Positions 7,748-14,775 are shown, counted from the stretch's first letter. The stretch is DNA of 23,236 nucleotides from an uncultured Megasphaera sp. (GCA_934193515.1 CAKPVJ010000034.1:1-23236), one strand, 5' to 3'. Notes: generated by a model from the letters alone, not told the origin. Program-made: numbers and translations.

Positions 7748-10346
7748 TTGTTTTGCCTCCTATCAGAAATCCTAATTGATTATCTAAAATAAAGCAGCTC
7801 CCATCTTCTAATTCACAAATACCGTCCTCAGCTGGATAGATTCTGACACCATACAGCAATCCCTTTCCCTGTATCGGTTCTACACCATTCTTACAACATA
7901 ATTTTTCTTGGTTCTTTATCTGCCGTCTGGATACAGATACGCTATACTGTAAAATAATCTGAGCCATTTTTTTGCTAATCCAATCCTGCTTCTGTAATGT
8001 ATAGAACAAATCCGGTGAAACCAAGGACAAGCGAAGGCTTTCCTCACCCATTCTTGTTTTAGCGACTACGAATGGATCATCATCATCAAACAGCTCACCA
8101 CCATTATGAGAGAGCCAAAACTTCTTAGCACTCGGCTCTGGCAAAGTAATCCCTTGGGCAGCTGATCCTTGCAGTTCTTCATCCAACTTATATTCGGCCC
8201 ATTGCATTAACTGCTCTGGCGTTATATCAACATCACTATATACATCATCCACCAATTTAGGTATATCCTGGGGAATGTGCAATACCGATTTATCCCGCAG
8301 CAGATTCATCGTCTTTTCCAAAAGTATCGGCGGATAAACCACTCCCGTCGCGCCAAAGTCAGTATCTTTAGGCATCAATATCGTGATAGACGGTCCGGAA
8401 ATTTTGAAAGGACGTTTTGTTTCTTTATGGCGCCATACACGACCGATGCGTTGAAACAGTAAATCCATAGGACAGACATCAGTAAACAGGTAATCAAAAT
8501 CAATATCCAGTGATTGTTCGACGACCTGCGTTGCAATAACTAATAATTTTTCTGACCGCTTAGCTGGATCTGAGCTCAATTTTTGCAGGCATTCTTCTTC
8601 TAATTCATTTCTGCGCTTTGCATGAAATCTCGCATGAAATAAAAGAACAGGCAAGGTCTTATCTAAAATCTTGACTTCCTGATATAATTGTTGGGCTTCC
8701 TTTACTGTATTGCAAAGCAGGCAATAACATCCACTGGTATCATTGATTTGCTGTACAACCTGCACTGCAATTTTTTGCATATTGTTTAATATCGGCAGCA
8801 GCTTAATAGCTGCATCCATTGTCTGATGACTACCAGCAACAGGAAACTGCCGTATCTCTTCATCTCCATAAAAAGCAGTAATGCAAGGATATGCTTTACC
8901 ATCCGAAAAAACAGCCTGCGAATCATAAATCTTAGCATATTCTTCTTTTTTCTCTTGTGGTAAAGTAGCCGATAACATAACGACAGGAATTTGCAATGCG
9001 CGACACCATTTTAATAAGACCGCTATAATTTCGCTCATATATGCATCGTACGAATGCAGTTCGTCAATAATTAGGACTTTGTCCGTCAAGCCTGCCAAAC
9101 GCAGGACTCCGTACTTAACTCGCAAAGCAGCCATCATGACCTGATCTACTGTCCCCACCGCAAAAGGCGCAATCAGGCCTAGACGCATTGGTTCCGTCCA
9201 TAGTACTGCCTGTAAAGCCTCTTCACCATGATACGTTATATTATCATTATTAACCAGCCAAGCCATCGAATGCATTAATTTTGCCTGCGGCAAATGCAAT
9301 CGCTTTAACATATCATTTACTCGTTGATACATCTGATTCGATGTGGCCGCTGTCGGCAAGGCCACATAAAAGCCTTCTTTTTTCCATATCTTCGCCAGTT
9401 GAGATGCTGCATATAAAGCTGCTTCTGTTTTCCCTTCTCCCATTGGTGCTTCTAAAATCATCGCCAAAGGTTTACCTGGCTGCTGAAAAATAGTTTCCGT
9501 TTTACTTTGGAGTGGACGCATCCCGCTGCGTGGAATAAAGGGCCATAAATCTGTAAATGTATGAATTTCATTAGAAACGCTTTGATGGAGTAAATAATTG
9601 TTCTGCAAAAACGTTTGGGTACGATTAAAGATATCTTTGCGTGCTGACGCTATATTGGCATCTAACGGGGCCCCAACAAACAAATCGCCTGAAGCAATCC
9701 AGTCTGCAGCAATTACAGTTCCTAATAAGAGCATGCAAAAAGCATCCATATTTTTGGGAACGAAAGAAGACGGCGGCTGAAAAAGCTGCCAAAGCTTTTC
9801 TTCTATATTATCCTGTAAAATACTCCAACAATCTTTGCGGTCTGGTAATAAGGGGCCAGCAACACCAATCTTACCCTGATGATGATTTTCAATGATATAG
9901 CTTAAAGACCGCCGTAATGCACTACCAGAAAATCGGTTTTTACTTTTCCAAATTTGCCGTAACAGAGCAGCTCCATATTTTTCGTGTCGGAAATGAGGAA
10001 TTGGCGAACAATATAAATCGTGCTGATCAATAAATTTTTTCGCAGGTGGATAGGCACCATTACCTATAAAGAAAGGGGAAGCTTTTCCAATATCATGGAT
10101 AGCTGCCAAATAGCCCACTAATTGAATGATTTCATTAGAGGATAATCCCGTCTGATACATTAACTGTATTTTCAACGGGACAAAACAGCCTTTCGTAATT
10201 AAAATCTGTGCAACAAAACCTGTTTCCAGTAAGTGATTACGCAAAGGTTTGTATGGATTGCTTTTGGCCCAAAGAATTGACTCGAGCTGAGAAAGTATAT
10301 TTGTCTCCAAAAAAACACCTTTTATCACAAAATTGACTGTAATCAT
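7737..10346 (-). CDS. cas3: CRISPR-associated nuclease/helicase Cas3, type I-E
   Basis: Cas3 is recruited by target-bound Cascade and unwinds and degrades the DNA. At 869 aa it has the usual length. The HD nuclease domain shows H38, H84-D85 (AAIHDIGKASPF), H121, H155-H156 (IIENHHQGK) and D215 (IAADWIASG). The helicase shows Walker A MGEGKT (302-307), DELH (428-431), LSATLP (458-463), TQVVEQSLDIDFD (606-618) and QRIGRVWRH (632-640), where the family usually has QRIGRLHRH. The start is uncertain. The ATG at 10346 has no clear ribosome site: the GGGG of the degenerate repeat is about 18 nt away. A TTG at 10310 lies 5 nt after AAAGGTG and gives a more typical N-terminus. First gene of the operon. 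Confidence 0.95.
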   Translation of the reverse strand: MITVNFVIKGVFLETNILSQLESILWAKSNPYKPLRNHLLETGFVAQILITKGCFVPLKIQLMYQTGLSSNEIIQLVGYLAAIHDIGKASPFFIGNGAYPPAKKFIDQHDLYCSPIPHFRHEKYGAALLRQIWKSKNRFSGSALRRSLSYIIENHHQGKIGVAGPLLPDRKDCWSILQDNIEEKLWQLFQPPSSFVPKNMDAFCMLLLGTVIAADWIASGDLFVGAPLDANIASARKDIFNRTQTFLQNNYLLHQSVSNEIHTFTDLWPFIPRSGMRPLQSKTETIFQQPGKPLAMILEAPMGEGKTEAALYAASQLAKIWKKEGFYVALPTAATSNQMYQRVNDMLKRLHLPQAKLMHSMAWLVNNDNITYHGEEALQAVLWTEPMRLGLIAPFAVGTVDQVMMAALRVKYGVLRLAGLTDKVLIIDELHSYDAYMSEIIAVLLKWCRALQIPVVMLSATLPQEKKEEYAKIYDSQAVFSDGKAYPCITAFYGDEEIRQFPVAGSHQTMDAAIKLLPILNNMQKIAVQVVQQINDTSGCYCLLCNTVKEAQQLYQEVKILDKTLPVLLFHARFHAKRRNELEEECLQKLSSDPAKRSEKLLVIATQVVEQSLDIDFDYLFTDVCPMDLLFQRIGRVWRHKETKRPFKISGPSITILMPKDTDFGATGVVYPPILLEKTMNLLRDKSVLHIPQDIPKLVDDVYSDVDITPEQLMQWAEYKLDEELQGSAAQGITLPEPSAKKFWLSHNGGELFDDDDPFVVAKTRMGEESLRLSLVSPDLFYTLQKQDWISKKMAQIILQYSVSVSRRQIKNQEKLCCKNGVEPIQGKGLLYGVRIYPAEDGICELEDGSCFILDNQLGFLIGGKTNGV

Positions 10347-10355
10347 GAGTCAGTA

Positions 10356-10384
10356 AATTTAATCCCCACTAATGTGGGGTAAGT
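10356..10384 (-). repeat. Degenerate CRISPR repeat (psi-repeat) before cas3
   Basis: It aligns with the array repeat at 20 of 29 positions. The stem CCCCAC/GTGGGG is intact with loop ATTA, but the handle is ATTAAATT instead of ATGAACCG. It ends 9 bp before the cas3 ATG. It would supply the 3' hairpin of the mini-CRISPR RNA; a cut here would separate that RNA from the cas3 message. Confidence 0.8.
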
Positions 10385-10439
10385 CTGGGATACGTATTTC
10401 CCCAGATATTACCAGAAAGAAAAAAATGAATTAAAAATA

Positions 10440-10468
10440 CGGTTCATCCCCGCTAAAGCGGGGCTAAT
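10440..10468 (-). repeat. Solitary type I-E CRISPR repeat upstream of cas3
   Basis: Plus strand starts CGGTTCATCCCCGC and ends GCGGGGCTAAT. It keeps the full 8-nt handle (ATGAACCG on the minus strand) and the outer ATTAG of the array repeats. The stem has changed from CCCCAC/GTGGGG to CCCCGC/GCGGGG, a paired A-U to G-C substitution, and the tetraloop is TTTA. The paired change keeps the Cas6e hairpin, which suggests a working element rather than debris. Confidence 0.95.
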
Positions 10469-10483
10469 AAATTATAAATACTT
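10466..10483 (-). promoter_or_regulatory. Predicted Cascade target in the cas promoter (PAM plus seed)
   Basis: On the minus strand AAG (10483-10481) is followed by TATTTATAATTTATT (10480-10466), matched by the mini-CRISPR guide except at positions 6 and 12. The match covers the TATAAT box of promoter (a) and the expected start region of promoter (b), so bound Cascade would block initiation from either. AAG is the canonical I-E PAM in E. coli; its use here is assumed. Confidence 0.7.
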
Positions 10484-10518
10484 TATTACATTCTATCACA
10501 TATGAATCGCAAATACAA
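10471..10518 (-). promoter_or_regulatory. Candidate promoter(s) of the cas operon and mini-CRISPR
   Basis: Two overlapping minus-strand promoters fit. (a) -35 GTGATA (10494-10499), 17-bp spacer, -10 TATAAT (10471-10476); transcription would start inside the first bases of the solitary repeat. (b) -35 TTGTAT (10513-10518), 17-bp spacer, -10 TAGAAT (10490-10495) preceded by TGA, an extended -10; start near 10483. Both would read the mini-CRISPR and then cas3. Only mapping of the 5' end would decide. Confidence 0.65.
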
Positions 10519-10566
10519 ATTAAACAAATTTATATGTTGGTCAGCACTTTATAACGGTTACTTAAC

Positions 10567-10582
10567 TTTGGTAGTTACCAAA
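10567..10582. promoter_or_regulatory. Operator-like palindrome
   Basis: TTTGGTAGTTACCAAA consists of two 7-bp arms around GT. It stands about 50 bp upstream of the cas promoter -35 regions and has the size of a dimeric regulator's operator. GGTTACTT, which shares the GTTAC core, lies a few bases to its left. I cannot name the regulator. Confidence 0.35.
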
Positions 10583-10617
10583 ACCAGTTCACATAAGGTC
10601 TAAACTAAGTCCGTTGA

Positions 10618-10659
10618 TTTTTTTGCAGTTTGAGCCTTGGAGACCAAACTGCAAAAAAA
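10618..10659. repeat. Perfect 15-bp inverted repeat with 12-nt loop
   Basis: TTTTTTTGCAGTTTG (10618-10632) and CAAACTGCAAAAAAA (10645-10659) are exact complements. On both strands the T tract comes first and the A tract last, so it is not a normal intrinsic terminator. It sits 15 bp from a transposase fragment and could be a mobile-element end or a small nonautonomous element. Confidence 0.6.
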
Positions 10660-10674
10660 TATTTCACGCTGTAT

Positions 10675-10851
10675 TTACCCACTTAAATGACTTCGCAGCT
10701 CTTGCGGACTGGCATTCCGGCATTTCGCAAAACGGTCATCCAGATAAATCCGTATTCCATACTTTTTCAGATATCTTGGCTTGCCATTAGGTAACGGTGG
10801 CAATTCATACATTGCCGAATCACTGCGAATGTTGCAGACGAAGCGATTGAT
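10675..10851 (-). pseudogene. Transposase fragment (DDE type, IS4-like), decayed
   Basis: An open frame of 58 codons ends at a TAA at 10675. It reads RFVCNIRSDSAMYELPP, then LPNGKPRYLKKYGIRIYLDD, then RFAKCRNASPQELRSHLSG. The pattern (a hydrophobic strand, R..S.. YELPP, GK.R..KKYG.RI.L.D) resembles the region of IS4/IS701-like transposases that usually reads LYxxPPPxxGKRGRPRKYG. The frame is closed upstream by a stop at 10852-10854, and neither the rest of the catalytic domain nor the expected GRPRKYG form is present. It is therefore a remnant. Family placement rests on memory of the motif and is moderate at best. It marks past IS activity between the cas locus and argH. Confidence 0.4.
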
Positions 10852-11085
10852 TCATTGCCGTTTCATTACGGAGATCCTGGTAATAAGTATTCAGGCAGCA
10901 ATGCGTCACCTGGAACAAGAAATTCTAGTGAAGCACATATTAAAGACAAATACAAAATGCCCATGAATCCCATAATTATCATCTTCACGAGCATTTTTTA
11001 TTTTCAAACGTGTCAAATGCCGCATTTAAACTTTATTTGACAACGTATAAACGCAAATATCTGTTCACACCCTTCAAATGCATGC
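10852..11085. other. Intergenic stretch without a recognisable gene
   Basis: I see no supported gene here. The longest minus-strand frame (10866-10994, 42 codons) encodes a hydrophobic peptide but lacks a good ribosome site. The stretch may be further decayed mobile-element DNA. Confidence 0.5.
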
Positions 11086-11122
11086 AAAAAACCGCCGCAC
11101 ACCAACGATGTACGACGGTTTT
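11086..11122 (-). terminator. Terminator of argGH
   Basis: On the minus strand a 14-bp stem (11109-11122 with 11088-11101, a few G-T pairs) with a 7-nt loop is followed by a T run (complement of 11086-11091). It lies 18 bp after the argH stop. Confidence 0.85.
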
Positions 11123-11139
11123 CATATATCTCCTGCCGC

Positions 11140-12573
11140 TTATTGCAAGAGGGTATAGACAGCAGATACAGTTGTATCCCACTGTTCTATTTGCTGTTGT
11201 TCTGCCGCAATGGTATCATGACCCTTGCCGCATTGACGCTGTACAGATGCCGGCGATGTGCCATTGTAGGTATTACGCTGATCTACACAGGTTTCAATAT
11301 CCAAGAAATGATGGATATCTTCTGCAAATAAAGGACTCATAGCCTGCAGTTCTTCCAACGTAAGCTGCTGCAGTACTTTCCCCTGTTCAATGCAGTAATG
11401 AACGGCCTTGCCGACGACAGCATGCGCTTCGCGGAACGGCAGTCCCTTTTTGGCAAGATAATCTGCCATGTCGGTAGCATTGGAAAAATCGCTTTCCAGC
11501 ACGTCACGCATGCGCTTGCCGTTGACAGTCATTTTATCAATCATCGCAGCGTAAATCGTCAGGGCAAATTTCAAGTTATCAATAGCATCAAAGACGCCTT
11601 CTTTATCTTCCTGCATATCTTTATCATATGCCATGGGAATGCCTTTCATCATCGTCAGCACGCCCATCAGATGCCCGTAAAAGCGTCCGGTTTTGCCGCG
11701 GACTAATTCGCAAATATCCGGATTTTTCTTCTGCGGCATAATAGATGAACCGGTGCAGTGCGAATCATCCAATTCAATAAACTTAAATTCGGAAGAAGAC
11801 CAAAGAATAAATTCTTCAGACAAACGGCTCAGGTGCATCATCAGCTGTGCAGCAAATTCCAAAAACGCAATAATATAATCGCGGTCGCTGACAGCATCCA
11901 TGCTGTTGTCATACAGTTTGCCAAAATGCAGCGTTTTGGCGACAAAAGGCTGATCCAGCGGATAGGTCGTACCAGCCAGCGCGCCGGCGCCTAACGGCAT
12001 CATGTCTGCCATTTCCCAAGCATATTTCATATGAATGAAATCACGAGACAGCATGGAAAAATACGCCATCATATGATGACTGAACAAAACAGGCTGTGCC
12101 CGCTGCAAATGCGTATAGCCGGGCATGATAACGTCACTGTATTTTTCAGCGGCCTTGACAATGGATTCCTGCAGTTTGACAAGGAGTTTGGCAACTGCCG
12201 CAATTTCCCTGCGAACGTACATATGCGTATCCAATGCAACCTGGTCGTTGCGGCTGCGCCCGGTATGAAGCCGTTTGCCGGCTTCACCGATAGCATCTGT
12301 CAACCGTTTTTCCACATTCATGTGAATGTCTTCCAATTCTACAGAAAATTCAAATTCGCCTTTTTCAATTTGTTCATAAATATGTTTCAGCCCTGTGACA
12401 ATGGCATCTTTATCAGCTTTAGAAATAATGCCCTGCCGCTGCAGCATCGTCGCGTGGGCAATGCTGCCGCAAATATCTTCTGCATACATGCGGCAGTCAA
12501 ACTGGATAGAGGCATTGAATTCTTCTACACTTTTATCCGTGGCCTTTGTAAAGCGGCCGCCCCATAATTTCAT
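11140..12573 (-). CDS. argH: Argininosuccinate lyase
   Basis: ArgH splits argininosuccinate into arginine and fumarate, the last step of arginine synthesis, in the cytoplasm. The 477-aa sequence has the normal length and opens KLWGGRFTKATDKSVEEFN, the family N-terminus. Active-site segments are present: HTGRSRND (103-110), PGYTHLQRAQP with H155, and the flexible catalytic loop GSSIMPQKKNP (275-285) that carries the catalytic serine. I chose the ATG at 12573 because AAGGAG precedes it and the protein starts where its homologues do; a longer in-frame start at 12609 would lie inside argG. The start is 13 bp after the argG stop, so the two genes form an operon, and a strong terminator follows. 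Confidence 0.98.
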   Translation of the reverse strand: MKLWGGRFTKATDKSVEEFNASIQFDCRMYAEDICGSIAHATMLQRQGIISKADKDAIVTGLKHIYEQIEKGEFEFSVELEDIHMNVEKRLTDAIGEAGKRLHTGRSRNDQVALDTHMYVRREIAAVAKLLVKLQESIVKAAEKYSDVIMPGYTHLQRAQPVLFSHHMMAYFSMLSRDFIHMKYAWEMADMMPLGAGALAGTTYPLDQPFVAKTLHFGKLYDNSMDAVSDRDYIIAFLEFAAQLMMHLSRLSEEFILWSSSEFKFIELDDSHCTGSSIMPQKKNPDICELVRGKTGRFYGHLMGVLTMMKGIPMAYDKDMQEDKEGVFDAIDNLKFALTIYAAMIDKMTVNGKRMRDVLESDFSNATDMADYLAKKGLPFREAHAVVGKAVHYCIEQGKVLQQLTLEELQAMSPLFAEDIHHFLDIETCVDQRNTYNGTSPASVQRQCGKGHDTIAAEQQQIEQWDTTVSAVYTLLQ

Positions 12574-12586
12574 TCTGTTTCGCTCC

Positions 12587-13819
12587 TTATTTTCCGTTCT
12601 TTGCTGCATGCTGTTTCATGAGCGCACGCATCTGGAGAGGCAATCCAAAGAGGTTGATGAAGCCTTCTGCATCTTTCTGGTTGTATACATCATCTTCGCC
12701 GAATGTAACAAATTCTTCATTGTACAAGGAATACGGTGAAGTGGAACCAGCACTGATAATGTTGCCTTTGTAAAGTTTTAATTTAATCTGGCCCGTAACA
12801 GTCTGCTGTGTTTCGTCAACAAAGGCAGAGAGTGCTTCACGCAGCGGCGAGAACCATTTGCCGTCATATACTAATTCAGCAAATTTGTTGGCAACCGTTT
12901 CTTTGTAATGGAAGGTGTCGCGGTCGAGGCAGAGATATTCCAATTCTCTGTGTGCATACATGAGGATAGCACCGCCCGGGTTTTCATAGATACCGCGGCT
13001 CTTCATGCCGACAAGACGGTTTTCAACAATATCTACAATGCCTACGCCGTTTCTGGCACCGATTTCGTTAAGAGCTGTAATTAAAGCTACAGCATCCATT
13101 TTTTCGCCATTGACAGCAACAGGAATGCCCTTTTCAAAATCAATGGTGACATATTCAGCTTTATCCGGAGCCTGTTCCGGTGTCTTCGTAACCATGTATA
13201 CCATGTCTTTTGGTGCATTAGCCGGATTTTCGAGGTCGTCCCCTTCATGGCTCAAATGCCAAATATTCCAGTCCATGCTGTACGGATACGGGTTTTCTTC
13301 CGACTGGTAATCAATAGGTACATGATGAGCTTCTGCATATTTGAGTTCATCTTCACGAGATTTGAGGTCCCACATTCTCCACGGAGCAATCAGTTTCATC
13401 TGCGGAGCTAAGGCTTTGACAGTCAATTCAAAACGAACCTGGTCGTTGCCTTTACCTGTTGCGCCGTGAGCAATAGCGTCAGCGCCTTCTTTTTCAGCAA
13501 CTTCAACGAGTTTTTTAGAAATAAGCGGGCGGGCAAAGGATGTACCTAAAAGATATTTACCTTCATATACGGCACCTGCTTTGACAGTCGGCCATACGTA
13601 TTCTTCCATGAATTCTTTTTTAATGTCCATGACATATACTTTGGAAGCACCGGAAGCATATGCTTTCTTTTCAATGGCTTCAAAATCATCCGGCTGGCCA
13701 ACATCGGCACATGCTGCAATGACTTCAGCACCTTTATAATTTTCCTTCAGCCAAGGAATGATAACGGATGTATCCAGGCCACCAGAATAGGCCAAGACGA
13801 TTTTTTTAATTTCACTCAT
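12587..13819 (-). CDS. argG: Argininosuccinate synthase
   Basis: ArgG joins citrulline and aspartate with ATP to give argininosuccinate, AMP and pyrophosphate. The 410-aa protein has the N-type ATP pyrophosphatase loop AYSGGLDTS (10-18), then HGATGKGNDQVRFE in the substrate-binding region and SEENPYPYSMDWNIWHLSHE further on. Length and motifs are complete. AGGAGG lies about 7 nt before the ATG at 13819. It is the first gene of argGH, with its own promoter and a likely ArgR site upstream (13881-13921). The rest of the arginine pathway (argCJBDF) is not in the window. Confidence 0.98.
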   Translation of the reverse strand: MSEIKKIVLAYSGGLDTSVIIPWLKENYKGAEVIAACADVGQPDDFEAIEKKAYASGASKVYVMDIKKEFMEEYVWPTVKAGAVYEGKYLLGTSFARPLISKKLVEVAEKEGADAIAHGATGKGNDQVRFELTVKALAPQMKLIAPWRMWDLKSREDELKYAEAHHVPIDYQSEENPYPYSMDWNIWHLSHEGDDLENPANAPKDMVYMVTKTPEQAPDKAEYVTIDFEKGIPVAVNGEKMDAVALITALNEIGARNGVGIVDIVENRLVGMKSRGIYENPGGAILMYAHRELEYLCLDRDTFHYKETVANKFAELVYDGKWFSPLREALSAFVDETQQTVTGQIKLKLYKGNIISAGSTSPYSLYNEEFVTFGEDDVYNQKDAEGFINLFGLPLQMRALMKQHAAKNGK

Positions 13820-13880
13820 GATAATTCCTCCTATTGCAAACTAAGCGGCAAATTTATTTGTATAACTATCTACGGTTGAT

Positions 13881-13909
13881 AGTATACACCCTATTGAAAT
13901 AATATGCAA
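13881..13909 (-). promoter_or_regulatory. Promoter of argGH
   Basis: On the minus strand the -10 is TATACT (complement of 13881-13886) and the -35 is TTGCAT (complement of 13904-13909), 17 bp apart. The -35 is weak, and the candidate ArgR box overlaps it. Confidence 0.5.
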
Positions 13910-13921
13910 GTAAATTGCATA
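13903..13921. promoter_or_regulatory. Candidate ArgR operator (ARG box)
   Basis: TATGCAAGTAAATTGCATA is an inverted repeat with an AT-rich centre. It resembles the ARG-box consensus of ArgR/AhrC (TGAAT-like half sites around an AT core, often TATGCAT in Firmicutes). It covers the -35 of argG, which would suit repression by arginine. No argR gene is in the window. Confidence 0.5.
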
Positions 13922-13965
13922 AAACCTTGTCATGTTTTTCTTAAATTTCCTTCTGACCGCAAAAT

Positions 13966-13975
13966 ATGATACAAT
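13966..13975 (+). promoter_or_regulatory. Extended -10 promoter of the GT51 gene
   Basis: ATGATACAAT contains TGA directly before TACAAT, an extended -10. There is no good -35 at 16-18 bp. The start would be about 17 bp before the ribosome site of the gene at 13999. Confidence 0.4.
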
Positions 13976-13998
13976 ACACAATATACTATGGAGGAGTT

Positions 13999-14775
13999 AT
14001 GAAGAAATATTTTTTTTTCATCTTTTTAATAGCCTTTGCGGTCTGCGCCGCCTGGAGCATAGGGACAGACAAATCCAAACCGGCGCACACGGATTTTTCT
14101 TCGTCAGCACCGGCGCCCTCTTTTTGGCAGGAACCATTAGCACCGCTGAAGGAAAAATCCTATCCGTATCTTCATTTTCATGAAGCTATGGAAGACCATA
14201 TCAAATCAATACCGATGTATGTGTCTATTCATTTGATTCCCAAAGACATGCGGCATGCTATCGTTGCGACAGAAGACCGCCGTTTTTATGAACATGGAGC
14301 CTTAGACCCAATTGGAATCGTACGCGCGATTGTCGTCAATTTCTATTCTGGTTCTACTGTAGAAGGCGGCAGCACGATTAGCCAACAGGTCGTAAAAAAC
14401 GTGTTTCTTTCTCACGAACGGACATTTACCCGCAAAGCCCAGGAAGTCGTCTTGGCATATCTCCTGGAACACTACTATACAAAAGATGAAATACTGGAAA
14501 TCTATCTGAATACAGCCTATTTTGGTGCTAACGCCACGGGGATTTACGAAGCCAGTGAAATTTATTATGATATTAATCCGGAAAAACTTCGTCTCTCCCA
14601 GGCGTCTATGCTTGCCGGCCTGGTACAGGCGCCGACATACTACAATCCACTGCAAAACTATGATGCCGCCAGAGAACGGCAGAAAATTGTACTGGCATTG
14701 ATGGTCGAACAAGGGTATATCAGCAACACAACAGCCGCTGAAGCATACAGAGAACACACGGGGCTCAAACGATAG
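13999..14775 (+). CDS. mtgA: Monofunctional peptidoglycan glycosyltransferase (GT51)
   Basis: This enzyme polymerises lipid II into glycan strands at the outer face of the inner membrane. The 258-aa protein has an N-terminal membrane anchor (about residues 4-20, FFFIFLIAFAVCAAW), a Ser/Pro-rich linker, and one GT51 domain. Visible motifs are ATEDRRFYEHGALDP with catalytic E92, GGSTISQQVVKN (123-134), RKAQEVVLAYLLE with E149, and EIYLNTAYFG (167-176). No transpeptidase domain follows, so it is the monofunctional type. I take the ATG at 13999, which follows GGAGGAG; an in-frame ATG at 13966 overlaps the promoter. It is divergent from argG. The gene symbol is by family; other names are in use for such proteins in Firmicutes. 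Confidence 0.9.
   Translation: MKKYFFFIFLIAFAVCAAWSIGTDKSKPAHTDFSSSAPAPSFWQEPLAPLKEKSYPYLHFHEAMEDHIKSIPMYVSIHLIPKDMRHAIVATEDRRFYEHGALDPIGIVRAIVVNFYSGSTVEGGSTISQQVVKNVFLSHERTFTRKAQEVVLAYLLEHYYTKDEILEIYLNTAYFGANATGIYEASEIYYDINPEKLRLSQASMLAGLVQAPTYYNPLQNYDAARERQKIVLALMVEQGYISNTTAAEAYREHTGLKR

Larger units (their letters stand above)
10356..10468 (-). ncRNA. Mini-CRISPR / candidate cas-regulating RNA (CreR-like)
   Basis: Read leftward: an intact repeat (10440-10468), a 55-nt spacer-like segment (10385-10439) and a degenerate repeat (10356-10384). The guide begins TATTTTTAATTCATT directly after the ATGAACCG handle. The cas promoter on the same strand reads TATTTATAATTTATT (10480-10466): 13 of 15 match, with mismatches only at positions 6 and 12, and AAG lies directly 5' of it (10483-10481). 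Cascade carrying this guide should bind the promoter but, with so short a match, not trigger cleavage. CreR RNAs with limited promoter complementarity are described for type I-B, I-E and V-A systems. The element is at the 5' end of the cas3 transcript. It contains a further hairpin, TCTGGG/CCCAGA (10384-10406), around an ATACGTAT palindrome. Expression and processing are inferred. Confidence 0.8.

Noticed and set aside
10385..10439. Treating the mini-CRISPR spacer as a normal immune spacer
   Set aside because: It is 55 nt rather than 32-33, the second repeat is degenerate, and the only visible match is the adjacent cas promoter.
10618..10659. Inverted repeat as a bidirectional terminator
   Set aside because: The T tract lies on the 5' side of the hairpin on both strands, so the required trailing U run is missing.
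10866..10994. Minus-strand 42-codon frame for a hydrophobic peptide, considered as a small toxin linked to the mini-CRISPR
   Set aside because: No ribosome site, no promoter tied to the mini-CRISPR, and no codon or motif support. A CreTA-like toxin is not shown by the sequence.
12031..12567. Long plus-strand frame (178 codons) opposite argH
   Set aside because: It is antisense to a clear argH gene, with no ribosome site and no recognisable domain.
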